Shown here: positions 39,301 to 50,490 of the stretch, in pieces | Layout of the letters: each line of letters begins with the position of its first letter | Numbering within the stretch: position 1 is the stretch's first letter | Assembly (NCBI GenBank): GCA_000149265.1 | Contig: CH002016.1 | Span: forward strand, 69,693-133,692 | Length of the DNA stretch: 64,000 nt | Source of the DNA: Ciona savignyi | Lineage: Eukaryota; Chordata; Ascidiacea; Phlebobranchia; Cionidae | Direction: 5' to 3' | Position numbers and translations under genes: made by a program | Notes under the pieces: model-generated | Told to the model about the DNA's origin: nothing | Seen by the model: only the letters and a program-made list of their open reading frames with translations | Database searches by the model: none

Positions 39301-42300
39301 TCAGTTTGCCAAGTCTGTTGACTTGGGACTGAAGCTAGAAATGGGATGTTGAAAGTTATGTTGCATCAATAACATAGTTACATTTATCATAGAACTGATA
39401 GTTATTCCACTAATAAAGATTGCCTAAATTGTACATTCAAATGGTTAACTATGCTATTATTTTTCAACTTACAGCTTCAGATTCTGCATTTTTCTCTTCA
39501 ATCAATCGATTCCTGACACGGATCTCGTCACGTTGCTTCTGGATTTGCTCTTGTAGTTTTGACACTGATGCCATTTGTTGTTCTGATGCACTGTACTTTA
39601 CCAAGTTGTCATTTTCTTCCTGGCAGAGTAACAAACAGATAGAAAGATTGGGATATTGATATCTAATCCATTTTTGTGTAATGTGTTTCTGTATATATAT
39701 ATTTCGCATAACCTTTACTACTGGGGATTATACAAAGAGTAACTTAACTAACTTGCTTGATCTGATTATTGTCCAAGAGACTAGTTAATAAGATATCTAT
39801 TCACATCTCCATAGGGAATACATTTAAACAAAAATAAATTAACATCCACAATACAATCTTGTCATACAGATTTGTTTTAAAAATTACCGCTGTTTCAGTG
39901 GTGATTCTGAGATTTATTGAGTACCGGTACACACTTCTTATTATTAATTTATTCTAACCTCCAGCTTCTCAGTTAGAAGCTGAGTTAATTTTCTATTATC
40001 TTCTTCCAAGGTGGCAACAGTTTCCATCAGCCCCCTGGTTTCGTCTTTCCAAGCTGCTTCAACGATATCTATCTCCTGTTGATGCACAGTTTAAATTGTA
40101 GGAAATGGAGAATATCAAACTCTTAGTCAGCATATGTGCTCAGAGTAGAATAGTTGGGAACTAAAAATAAAAATTGACATGGTGCTGAAGTAAACGTTGC
40201 AGTGTTGTTTCCTCTGTGAGAAACACAACTTGGCAACCACGGAATATATAGTGATTGTTATCAGTAATTTTTAACTTGCACCTTAAATTTTAATGTATTA
40301 AATGTTTTATTTGCTTTTAATGCCAGGCTAAATGCATACAATGCGTAGTACACATGTTTACAGTATGTTCTCTGAAATATATGATTATGAAAATACAGTT
40401 GTGGTTAAATCAGAATGTAAGTTTCAAAATGAAGAAGTATACACACAGCATAGCAAAACCAAATAAATCATTAAAAATTGTAATCTAGGACTTGAATTAC
40501 TAAATTTGAAATAAATTATTCTAAAATATTTTAAAATTACTTTCAGATTTATCCCATATTGTGCATACCTAAAAATATGGGACTATGTATAATTAAAAAA
40601 AATATTTCCATGACTGTAAAATAACATTCATTATGATTACAAACTGTCTTATTATTAAGTCAGATTACTGAGGCCTAAACATGGTAAAACCAAAAAAACA
40701 GACAAGAAGTCCAGTTCATGATCGCCGGACAGTTCACCAGATGTGCAACATCAGATAAAAAATTTAATTGAATGAACTGAAAGAGGTAAGCATGAACACA
40801 AAATTTTACCTCTTGTTGCTTTTGATCTTTCAGTTTGCTTTCCATCTGCAACCTTTGCAATGTAGCAGTAAGTTCTGTNNNNNNNNNNNNNNNNNNNNNN
40901 NNNNNNNNNNNNNNNNNNNNNNNNNNNNNNNNNNNNNNNNNNNNNNNNNNNNNNNNNNNNNNNNNNNNNNNNNNNNNNNNNNNNNNNNNNNNNNNNNNNN
41001 NNNNNNNNNNNNNNNNNNNNNNNNNNNNNNNNNNNNNNNNNNNNNNNNNNNNNNNNNNNNNNNNNNNNNNNNNNNNNNNNNNNNNNNNNNNNNNNNNNNN
41101 NNNNNNNNNNNNNNNNNNNNNNNNNNNNNNNNNNNNNNNNNNNNNNNNNNNNNNNNNNNNNNNNNNNNNNNNNNNNNNNNNNNNNNNNNNNNNNNNNNNN
41201 NNNNNNNNNNNNNNNNNNNNNNNNNNNNNNNNNNNNNNNNNNNNNNNNNNNNNNNNNNNNNNNNNNNNNNNNNNNNNNNNNNNNNNNNNNNNNNNNNNNN
41301 NNNNNNNNNNNNNNNNNNNNNNNNNNNNNNNNNNNNNNNNNNNNNNNNNNNNNNNNNNNNNNNNNNNNNNNNNNNNNNNNNNNNNNNNNNNNNNNNNNNN
41401 NNNNNNNNNNNNNNNNNNNNNNNNNNNNNNNNNNNNNNNNNNNNNNNNNNNNNNNNNNNNNNNNNNNNNNNNNNNNNNNNNNNNNNNNNNNNNNNNNNNN
41501 NNNNNNNNNNNNNNNNNNNNNNNNNNNNNNNNNNNNNNNNNNNNNNNNNNNNNNNNNNNNNNNNNNNNNNNNNNNNNNNNNNNNNNNNNNNNNNNNNNNN
41601 NNNNNNNNNNNNNNNNNNNNNNNNNNNNNNNNNNNNNNNNNNNNNNNNNNNNNNNNNNNNNNNNNNNNNNNNNNNNNNNNNNNNNNNNNNNNNNNNNNNN
41701 NNNNNNNNNNNNNNNNNNNNNNNNNNNNNNNNNNNNNNNNNNNNNNNNNNNNNNNNNNNNNNNNNNNNNNNNNTTGCTCAGTAATCTAAGTAAAATAAAT
41801 AAAAATTAAACATTAAACACATACCAAAGCATTTGCACATACATGCAATGAAGAACATTATAATCTAGTAGGTAATCCTTAAGTGGTTAATGCATTTCGG
41901 TTTTAGATTCCTGCAGTGGTTAGGTTTTCATTTAACTGAAAAGGTGTACAGTATTGTGATACAATCACAATGGAAATAAAATATCAATGTTGCACAAACA
42001 ACAATAAATGTAATTTTTAATTAAACTTGTTATTACAATTTTGTATTGCTAAGAACTTTTTAATTATAGGATAGGATATTCATCTTTATCCCCGTGAATG
42101 GGAAAACCAAGGGGGTTAACACACGGGCAATCGTCAGATCACCTCGCACCCATCGCCGGGTTACCGGAGCTATTGTAGTGTGTTGTATATGATAGACACG
42201 TTCCTTCAATTTGGTAGAACCCATTAATCCGCTGGGTTTAGGCAATGTCCGTAAAGTGCCTTGCCCAAGGACACAACCGACTAGCTAGCGACCAGTTTCG

Positions 42301-42838
42301 CACCTGCAACCTTTCGATTGAAAGGCGACACACTTAACCGTTAGACCAACGGGCCGGACTAATTGAAAGTAAACTGACACAATTATTTTTGGTCACTTGT
42401 AATCAAAACAATAGTTGCAGCATATTCACATCAACAAGTGGACAGGTAGTTATGCCTATCTATTTTTAATTTTTAATCTATGTGTGTATAAAGTTGTGAT
42501 TAGGCATTTGATCTAAAGGGAATCACGAGTAAACTGACACAATTATTTTTGGTCACTTGTAATCAAAACAATAGTTGCAGCATATTCACATCAACAAGTG
42601 GACAGGTAGTTATGCCTATCTATTTTTAATTTTTAATCTATGTGTGTATAAAGTTGTGATTAGGCATTTAACCTAAAGGGAATCACGAGTGCGTCCCGTT
42701 TTATCATCTACATGTACCATTACAAACATACCAATAACAAATCGTTCTTTTAAAAAAGCTATATAAACTCACAAATTCTTCAGATGCAATTGAAGAACTG
42801 TCGTCAGAGCTTTCTGCGTATGGCTGTTCGTTGGACAT
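36391..42838 (-). CDS. RILPL1: RILP-like protein (Rab effector), interrupted by an assembly gap
   Basis: RILP-like proteins dimerise through coiled coils, bind motor/adaptor partners through RH1 and phosphorylated Rab8/10/12 through RH2, and act at lysosomes and cilia. Exon 1 (42773-42838) starts MSNEQPYAESSDDSSSIASE. The next exon begins at 41785 (ITEQ) and enters the gap; 40810-40878 emerges from it. Then come 39959-40075, 39473-39619 and 39171-39334 (coiled coil), 38881-38941, 38228-38475, 37575-37595, 36929-37030 and 36391-36613. RH2 is LSDPNRPRYTLQELQEVLND followed by RNKLKAECFLLEEELRFY, matching human RILPL1 DPNRPRFTLQELRDVLHERN. The C-terminal QSGIRRFFSYL matches human ESGIKRLFSFF. An alternative acceptor at 38415 keeps frame. 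RILPL1 and RILPL2 cannot be told apart; the C-terminal motif favours RILPL1. Confidence 0.92.
40879..41773. other. Assembly gap (895 Ns) inside RILPL
   Basis: All bases are N. By comparison with the paralogue at 43625-47525, the gap should contain most of RILPL exon 2 and the start of exon 3, that is the RH1 domain. Confidence 1.
42060..42362 (-). repeat. tRNA-derived SINE, best-preserved copy
   Basis: Read on the minus strand, the head has TGGTCTAACGGTTAAG (box A, 42333-42348) and GGTGCGAAACT (box B, 42294-42304). Then follow CCTTGGGCAAGGCACTTTAC, AATGGGTTCTACC, CAATAGCTCCGGTAACCCGG, GTGCGAGGTGATCTGACG, TTTTCCCATTCACGGGGATA and GAATATCCTATCCTAT. A tRNA-like promoter followed by an unrelated body without coding capacity defines a SINE. 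It lies in RILPL intron 1. Confidence 0.85.
42367..42690. repeat. Tandem duplication of a 162-bp unit in RILPL intron 1
   Basis: Unit 1 (42367-42528) and unit 2 (42529-42690) both run from GTAAACTGACACAATTATTT to GGGAATCACGA and differ by only about two bases near the end (TTTGATCT versus TTTAACCT). It is a recent direct duplication, adjacent to the SINE. Confidence 0.85.
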
Positions 42839-43320
42839 TTTATCAGAACAGAAAATATATCCTAGTCATCTGACATTTTAACCAAAAACAACATTATTTT
42901 TATCTAGTCCAGAGAATATTCAAACTTGTTTAATGAATAAAGAATGAACACCCTGACGCTTTATTTGTTTCACACGATTTAATAAAACTACGATGAAAAA
43001 AGAATTTCAAGCTCAGCATTGCAACAGCTGTTTTCGAAAATGTAAACAAACAGTTAATAGCCATCAAAGTTACCTAGCGTAACTAGTGGTCCCAAATGAA
43101 TATATTAGTAAAACGGACTTACAAATACGGTTGGTTATAAAAAAATATTCCAATACACTTAAATAAAGTTGTAAATATAACATGTTATTATTGAAGTTGT
43201 CATACAATTATTTTCAAGTGCATTTATTGACAAGCGACTAACTACACAAGCTTTACTGACTTGTATTACAGGGAAAGTCCCAATGTAAAAGGAGAAAAAC
43301 TAACGGGACGCACTCGTGAT
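42682..43320. repeat. 19-bp perfect inverted repeats bracketing RILPL exon 1
   Basis: ATCACGAGTGCGTCCCGTT at 42682-42700 has its exact reverse complement at 43302-43320. The ~600 bp between them contain RILPL coding exon 1 and its upstream region. The stretch 43321-43624 to the right holds only the 3' flank of the next gene. Confidence 0.8.
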
Positions 43321-43390
43321 GAACAATGTACACATCGTACTCTTATTGGGCTAAATTTAACAAAGACATATGCTCATAAATGTTTTTTTT

Positions 43391-43396
43391 TTTATT
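43391..43396 (-). terminator. Likely polyadenylation signal of the RILPL-FLYWCH gene
   Basis: AATAAA on the minus strand, 229 bases after the stop codon of the gene at 43625-47525. It lies in a T-rich plus-strand run, so chance occurrence is possible. Confidence 0.4.
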
Positions 43397-43624
43397 ATTG
43401 GTATCTGCGTAAGTAAATAGTGGTGAAACAGTTGTTTTTTCAGTTGCATTCTGAAGACAAAATGACATAATAGTTTGTAGAAAAAAATAATAAATCTATA
43501 GGTACATTATCGATTTTAAGGAACAGTTAAAACAAAAGTTCTTGAACAAACTATAGTTTTTATACAAAAAATGCAGAGATATTTAGAATGGACGAATTTA
43601 AAACTAAAAACACAGTTCACAAGT

Positions 43625-46600
43625 TTAATGAATTTCAATTACTCCTGGCTCAGTTAAAACACTTTCAACACAAAGTTCTGTATCATTGTGATTTATAGTC
43701 TCAACAGTTATTCCTTGATTATTGTTAATTAGGGTTTCAAATGTCATTTCAGGTTCCATTTTCATTTCAGTTTTAATTTTTGTTTTGTTGGACTTACGCA
43801 AACTTTGACGGTATTTATTAATTTTACGTTCGATTCGTTCCATTTTTACCTGGATCCCATGATCCTCTGGTAAATAGGCGGCGACAATGTTGCGAGCTAT
43901 AGATGATGCAGGAATGTTCAGATTTTCATAACCTGCTAATTTGGAAGTGTACATTATCACAGATAAAATATCATGGCCAGGCCGAGGTTTATGGTTATGT
44001 GGCCGAGTGCCTCTTATAAATAGGCCAGCTCTTTCAGTTACACTTGCATGGCAGTACAACTTTTTGTTTCGAACTGAACATCGCCAATGCCTAGTTGCAG
44101 TACTGCGAGTTGAATAAATAGAACCACCATTATAAGAGTGGCCAAGATTGTCAAACAGCTTGTCACTGCCTCGATTTGAGCCACCTTCAATAACTGTGTA
44201 CTTTATCTCATCTACTTCGCTTTCATCAGGCAAATCTCCAGGATTTTTCTCTAAATATTCTTTTCTTGATTTGAGGAACTCTTCTGGGGTAAGCCTGTCT
44301 GCCTTAGCCCCAATCACTTGTGCCGAGTTCAACGAAAATATTGCAACTTCATTCTCCATTTTTGAAGTCTGTAGAGGGCAGTTACCTGGTATGCTGATTC
44401 TAGTTACAGTGGTATCTATCCTTCTTTTTCCTCTAAATTGGATTTTTTTGTCTTTTATTGGCTTTATGTCAGTAGTTTCCCACAAATGCTCTGTGTACTC
44501 AGGATACTCCAAATCTAAATTATTAAAAACATCCGGGTCCAAGGATCGTTCCATCTTTTGTAATCTTTTAAGTTGCCGACGTCGCTTGGAGGTTTTTATC
44601 TGACTTCTCTTAATCTGTGCAATAATAGCTTGCTTGTTCCTTGGAACTGCCTTATGGTTGTGTTCACAGTTTCCGAACTTGTACACTCCATCACGCTCTT
44701 TTACAACTGCTTTGCACATTGTTCTTTTACACATGCATTTCCACTTTATATAACCGGATGTTGTCACAGATTTTACCTTATAGGAATACCCACGGCTGTC
44801 ATGCAACTTGTCTTGATTGTGAATTGTTTTCCCAGGTACTACCACAAACTTCAGCTTTCGGTGCACTCCGTTCATTTTCCTTTGGTTTAGGTTATTAGTA
44901 GGTTGTGCAAAATATTCATTGAAAGTGTAGCCAGTTTCAGGATAAGGTAGAAATGGGTCACAGTGGTTCATTTCTAAAGGTTGATCCAGATTTTGGAAGG
45001 AAGAAATATCATCAGATAAACTAATGTCTGTATCATTAACCTGGAAATTAGGGTTTGCGGCATTAAGTTCAGTTTGAAACGAAGCTGATTCAAGGTAATC
45101 ATTTAGTTCATTACAATCACTGTCCATTTGATCTCTTTCACCTTCAGTGTCAACGATTGGAGAAGTTGTTTCAATGCATACCTGAAATTAAATTCATTTT
45201 ACACAATAAACCAAACCATTAAAAATACTGACAAAACTCTTTTATTCCCATGAGTATTTATTTACTGTACCTCCAATTTGTCAGTTAGCATCAAAGCAAG
45301 CCTTTGATTGTCTTCTTGCACCAGTTCCATAGATTCTTTCCATTCATTTATATCTTCTTTCCAGGCTGCTTTGATGGCACTTACTTCCTAAAATAAAATA
45401 AGAATTGTCAACCTAAGTTTTGATGGACAGGGATATAAACAGGTTATGAGAGGGGAGTAGGATATTTAATGGCAATGGGAAACGCAAGGAGCATTATGAC
45501 ATAAACAATCATCAGATTACCCCGCAAATACCAAAGGGAGCAATCTAAAACGGCCACACAGATAATCGTCAAATTACCTTGCACCCTCCTTCAGGTTACC
45601 GCAGCTATAGCAGTGTCGTGTGAATCATTAAGACATTCCTTCAATTTCGTTAGAACCCTTTAATACACTGGGTTCAGTCATTTGAAATCGGCACTAGAAT
45701 CTTTGTATTTGTGCCCATACTATTTCAAGCCTCAGCACAATGTTAATGAATTGAGGGTAGCGGCAAGTAACGGTAGATACCAGCAAGTATACAACACACT
45801 ACAATTGTTTCAGCAAAACAATGGTGGGTACCAGATAACTATTGAACCATCTGTGGACCTGGTTAGAACAACTTTTGTTGTCCCATAGGGTTAAAAATAA
45901 GCAGTTTATCTTCCAATAAATCAAACAAATACAAAAACAAAGTTGCTTGAAAAATGCTATGCAATTCGAATCGGACCGTAACAAAGATCATTTTTTAAAG
46001 AGATTTCATTCTTCATTGTTAAAATCTAAAGGCAAGTTTTGTTGTAAGCTTGTTAATGTTTACAAAGTGAAAGTAAGGAAAGCTTTTGTGCAAAAAACAT
46101 TAGTACAAATATGGACATCACACTCAACCAGGGAAGTAAAATCAGCAATATTAGTAAAACACAATTTGAACCCAATACCTCCTGATGCTTTTCATCATTT
46201 AGTTTTAGTTCAAGCTTCAGTTTTTCAATTGTTGGATTTAAAAATTTGGAATCAGTTTTGCCCATTTGGTAGCTTTTAATTAATGTGTCCAAAACATCAA
46301 ACATTTTCAATATTTTTGAAATCAAAGCTTCAAGAACTGGGCCTGGAAAAGGTGTTTTGATGTTTATAAATAAAAGTGGTATTTTTATGCTTTTATAACT
46401 TAAAACAATATTGGTGTTTTTATACAACCAACCAGACAGCAACATACCAAAAGTTGCTCCAACACAAGAGAATATTAGCAAAACTTTGTATCTGGTTTTA
46501 TCATAAAAAGGCTCAGATTGACCTAAGTAACATCAGCACTGAACAGACACATATAGAATGTAGCTATGGCTATACTGTAAGAATACACATAGGATGACAA

Positions 46601-47525
46601 TCGATACATAACATACTGTAAGTACATATTACTAAAATGCACAAAACAACTTTAACAAAACAGTTTTGTTCTTACTGGTAAATGATTCCTGAATAAGTTT
46701 TATATCTTTCCATATTGACAAGGACATGTTATTGACATCTTCAGATGTTAATGAAGAAGAAACTTCAACACCTTCATCAATCTGTTGTATATGGTAAGGT
46801 TTAAAATCCATTTAGATTTTTATGATAACAAATCACACAGCCGTGTTTAGGATAGGATAATCATGTGTTACCAAAAGGGTTATCATCAGATTAATTCGCG
46901 AATATGCATGGAATGATTATTACATAGGTAATCTTTTGATTACATGCGACTCACCGTGTGGCTGCCAGAGCTATTGCAGTGTGTTTTGTATGATTAAGAC
47001 ATTTTTTCAGTCATTAGTACAATCTAATAATCCAATGGGTCCTCTCATGAACACAACCAACAAGCTAGTTTTTGGTGCAATAAAAAGCACTTACCCAACA
47101 AGCTTCTTACTCAGATGTTTATTAAGTACCACATACTTAAAATCAAACTCTTATTGACATTATGCCGGTATTATCATTTTTCATTCACAAAAAAATAGTG
47201 TTAATAATGAGATGAGAGGTAAGACTTTGGTGGAGTCTTAGTCATACCCTAAAGGTTACGTTTTGGGCAAAGTCATAAAAATATCTAATTTAAACAGATT
47301 TAAAATTGTATCGCTGCGACTTGTGAAATAATCCGCAAAGCATATGGAAAATACAATATACACAACTTTAAAGGAAAATAATTAGATTGCACAACAGCCA
47401 CAACTTCACAAACTAGACATTTATCTAGGAGTATGAAGCAAACTTACATGTTCTTCAGCATCAATAATGTCCTCTTCCAAGGAGACAGAGTCGCTATTAG
47501 TTGCAGGTCCAATTTCATCCGCCAT
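43625..47525 (-). CDS. Chimeric protein: RILP-like N-terminal half fused to two FLYWCH zinc fingers (671 residues)
   Basis: Exons: 47448-47525, 46676-46781, 46179-46336, 45271-45387 and 43625-45181, phases continuous. Exons 1-4 (residues 1-153) parallel RILPL: RH1-like SLTSEDVNNMSLSIWKDIKL, helical PTIEKLKLELKLNDEKHQE, and exon 4 of 117 bp, exactly the length of the RILPL counterpart (EVSAIKAAWKEDINEWKESM). The RILPL exons that follow, including RH2, are absent. Instead a single 1.56-kb exon encodes two FLYWCH fingers fitting WxC-x6-8-C-x17-HxH. The first lies at residues ~265-331 (WKCMCKRTMCKAVV, then CEHNHKA), the second at ~479-551 (HWRCSVRNKKLYCHASV, then RPHNHKP). A basic run KTSKRRRQLKRLQK suggests nuclear localisation. 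FLYWCH fingers bind DNA or proteins. A SINE sits in intron 1 and another in intron 3. The fusion is supported by splicing phase, not by a transcript. Confidence 0.85.
45467..45685 (-). repeat. SINE copy in intron 3 of the chimeric gene
   Basis: Minus-oriented, with GGCAATGGGAAACGCAAGG, ATAATCGTCAAATTACCTTG, GGTTACCGCAGCTATAGCAG and ACATTCCTTCAATTTCG. The 3' part (the ATCxTCAxATTACC section) appears twice, so this may be two overlapping insertions or an internal duplication. Confidence 0.65.
46855..47115 (-). repeat. SINE copy in intron 1 of the chimeric gene
   Basis: It starts with TAGGATAGGATAATCATG and carries TGCCAGAGCTATTGCAGTGT, AATCCAATGGGTCC and ACACAACCAACAAGCTAG, matching the minus-strand order of the 42060-42362 copy. 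It is diverged. Confidence 0.65.
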
Positions 47526-47840
47526 CTTTCCCACAGCTCATCCAATTTGCAAATACTAAGATATCCCCAATTCTTTATTTGTATACGTGAGCAAACAACA
47601 ACAATATTAAATTAGTCATTAATCTCTGTTATACGTAATACATTATAGTGGTAGTTAGAATGTTGTTGTAATGAAGCTGTCTTTTGATCACCGTAATAAA
47701 GAGACTACATCTATCGCTGTGTGTATTCAGTGCATGTTACTATCTCTATGAGCATTGTACTTTTGTTTCTTCACAAACTGCATAATGTTGATTTGGAGAT
47801 CGCACCCATTTCAGTCACGTTATCACATACCGGTACAGTA
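47526..47840. other. 5' flank of the chimeric gene
   Basis: A gene-free stretch of about 300 bp upstream of the chimeric gene start, ending at the transposon target duplication. It should contain the promoter; no clear core promoter element is seen. Confidence 0.4.
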
Positions 47841-50223
47841 CCTTGTATCATACGCGCCGACTTTTTCTTTTGTATGGGGAGGTCAGACGTACTATGACGT
47901 CATCTATTCTATCGTGCGTTATATTGAAATAAAAATTTTCTTAAATTAAACTAAGGCTGCAAATGTATCGTTATTCTAGCTGGAAGTTGTAAATAAAATC
48001 GTTTTTTTAAATGGCCTACTAACGCTGCCTTACAAACGCTTTCGTCATAATATGAATAAAATCTCCGCGATAGCCCAACGTCACACTGCGGTTTCTCGTG
48101 GCGGCGAATGTCCTTTAATCTTATCGGCAACAATACCAGCGATAAAGAAATAAATAATTGTTGCTATTATCTAACAAGCTCACTTTGATCAAACTCCTTC
48201 CGCATAAAAAATACTTTTTCGCTATAGGCCCACTTTCGCGCTATACTTCTTACTATAAAGGAGGTAGTTAACGAAACGGAGATTATACGTGTTAGTTCTT
48301 ATCTTATCAAACAGAATGTAGCAAAAGTTTGCTTACTATAGGACACAAAATAAACAGTACTTTTTGTTTAAATTTGTATTGTAACAGCTTTTTTGTGTTC
48401 GTAACACCTTTTAAAACCAATATATTGTCGTCTTCCTATCAATAAGGCTTATCTTCTTCGCGTCCGCACAGTATGGTTACCGAACCCCGAACTTATTGCA
48501 ATGTGTTTAGTATTTGATATTACCGGTACTCGTTTATCCGACCTATTTGAAACCGCTAAATCTAGTCCGAGCTGTTGGTCAGGAGGACAACACCAATTAT
48601 AAGCCAGGAAAATAAAAAACACCATATTTTTATAATTCACATTTAGATTTTTTCTTTAAACTCTTTGATCACCGAAGCATAGGTGGATAGTTTAAAATGT
48701 CGGGGTTGCGAATGCAACGACACGGGGAGTAGGGTTCGGCGACATCCTCCCCGAATTTTTTTGTTCATTTTAACACTTTAATTATACGTTTTAAATGCGT
48801 TTACGCCCGTTGAAAAAAATGTCTGAATTAGAGTGGAATACACGCTTAGGTTGCTGTAGGTTAAAATAATTAAAATATGTGATTTTTCTGCTTTCTTTGT
48901 CTTTAGCAAGTTGCGTCACAATTTTTTACATGTCCTTAAAAGGTCAACCCTGTTCTACACTCCGCCGATCAAAGGAACAAATACCGCCACGAAATGCGTT
49001 TGCGTACTGCCTATAATTGAAACATTTCGAGAAAAGCGTAATTTAGTCAAGATTTTAATATCGAAATATATAAATATTTCTAGCATTTGGTTTAAACGAC
49101 CGTTGTGCGATTTGTTCGATCAATATTTATTATCGGGTGTAATAGGTTAGGTTATTATGTTTCTGTTTATTTATGCGATGCTTTATAGTTTTTAAACGTT
49201 CACGTTAAGATAAGTAGTAAAACTTTGGTTGTAATACATAATATTGAGTTAAAATCAAACAATCGACGTGTGAATGGTTGCTTATATTACGTAGACAATC
49301 AAACAATCGACGTGTGAATGGTGTTTTGTAAAATTAAAGTTTATTAACTAACTATGCTTATCTGTAGCTGTTTTGTTTTTTTGCACACGATGCGTTGCAA
49401 TTACGCTCAATTAAACGTGGTCGGTAAAGTAACCTTTCGAAATAATAATGAACGCGGAAACGGTTATAACTACAGGAGGCGTTCAACTAATTATTTTCCC
49501 TATCTCTCCAATGCAAACTGACCTCACAAAAACGACTGTCACTCAAAATCCTGACATAGGAAGTCTTAGATTTTTTCACAATTTAAAATTGAAGCTTGGA
49601 TCTGCAACCTAAACTCAAAACCCTACAAAATTTTGTTTAAAAATTTTGAGCCCATACCCCTTCGTACATCGGCAACTTTTTTCCAACAAAACAGCTAGCA
49701 GATGCACATTCAACACCTTTATTTTACAAAGCACTGCTCCACGATTACAAAACTTTACAGCTAAACGAGAACACCGGCGCGCAGCCTAGCACATGCTGCT
49801 TTCAACAAAACAAACATTGGGGAATCACCACCATTGTTACTCAGCAAAACACTAGTTTAAAAACAATGACTCATGGAGGGTACCACTCGTCACATCCTGC
49901 CGTTCATAGAGGTCTTAATTGGTTATACGCCATCTACAAGTAGACTAACGTAAAAGTCATCGAGTTGCCATAAATATTTCAAACGATCAAAACCGTTTTT
50001 TTAATTATTAATTTTTAGCCTCAAAGAGTTGCCTGACAACCCCGCAACTCACCGCCCGTGCGACCGAAGCTAGCTCGTCCTACTCGAGCGTTATGTCGGC
50101 AAATTAAGCTTGCATGTTGTAGGTTGATTGTGGGCGCGAAGTGTTCTGACGAATGCCCATGTTCTAGCGCGCGCACCGTTTTCACACCCCAGGGATTAAA
50201 AAATAACAATAATGGTTTATAAC

Positions 50224-50490
50224 TGAACTGAGACGCTAACGGAAAACGACAACAGAAGTCGATTAACTTAGCTTTATCCAACGTTAATAAGCAGGCTATT
50301 TCTGCAATAAAGGAAAACCTAGTTTAAAACAAACAAAGCACAACATAACGGTAACTGGCAAAGCAAGGGCAAAACACAAGGACCTAAATAGCAACGAAAA
50401 CGCGCGTTGATTAACTAAGAATGAAGGCGAAACGATTATTACTAAAACACAGGAGAACTAAGGAGAGGGACGTGACGTAATATCACTTCA
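50224..50490 (-). repeat. 3' LTR of the Ty3/gypsy element
   Basis: 267 bp; on the minus strand it begins TGAAGTGATATTACGTCACG and ends CGTTAGCGTCTCAGTTCA, the TG...CA form. It is nearly identical to the LTR at 54189-54455. Confidence 0.92.

Noticed and set aside
40768-41809. Plus-strand frames across the second gap
   Set aside because: They consist of Ns plus antisense of RILPL exons.
44148-44603. 151-codon plus-strand frame
   Set aside because: Antisense shadow of the FLYWCH exon, which has clear zinc-finger coding on the minus strand.
49540-50218. Possible further mobile element between the hAT-like left half and the Ty3 element
   Set aside because: No terminal repeats, tail or coding motif could be found; treated as interior of the hAT-like element.
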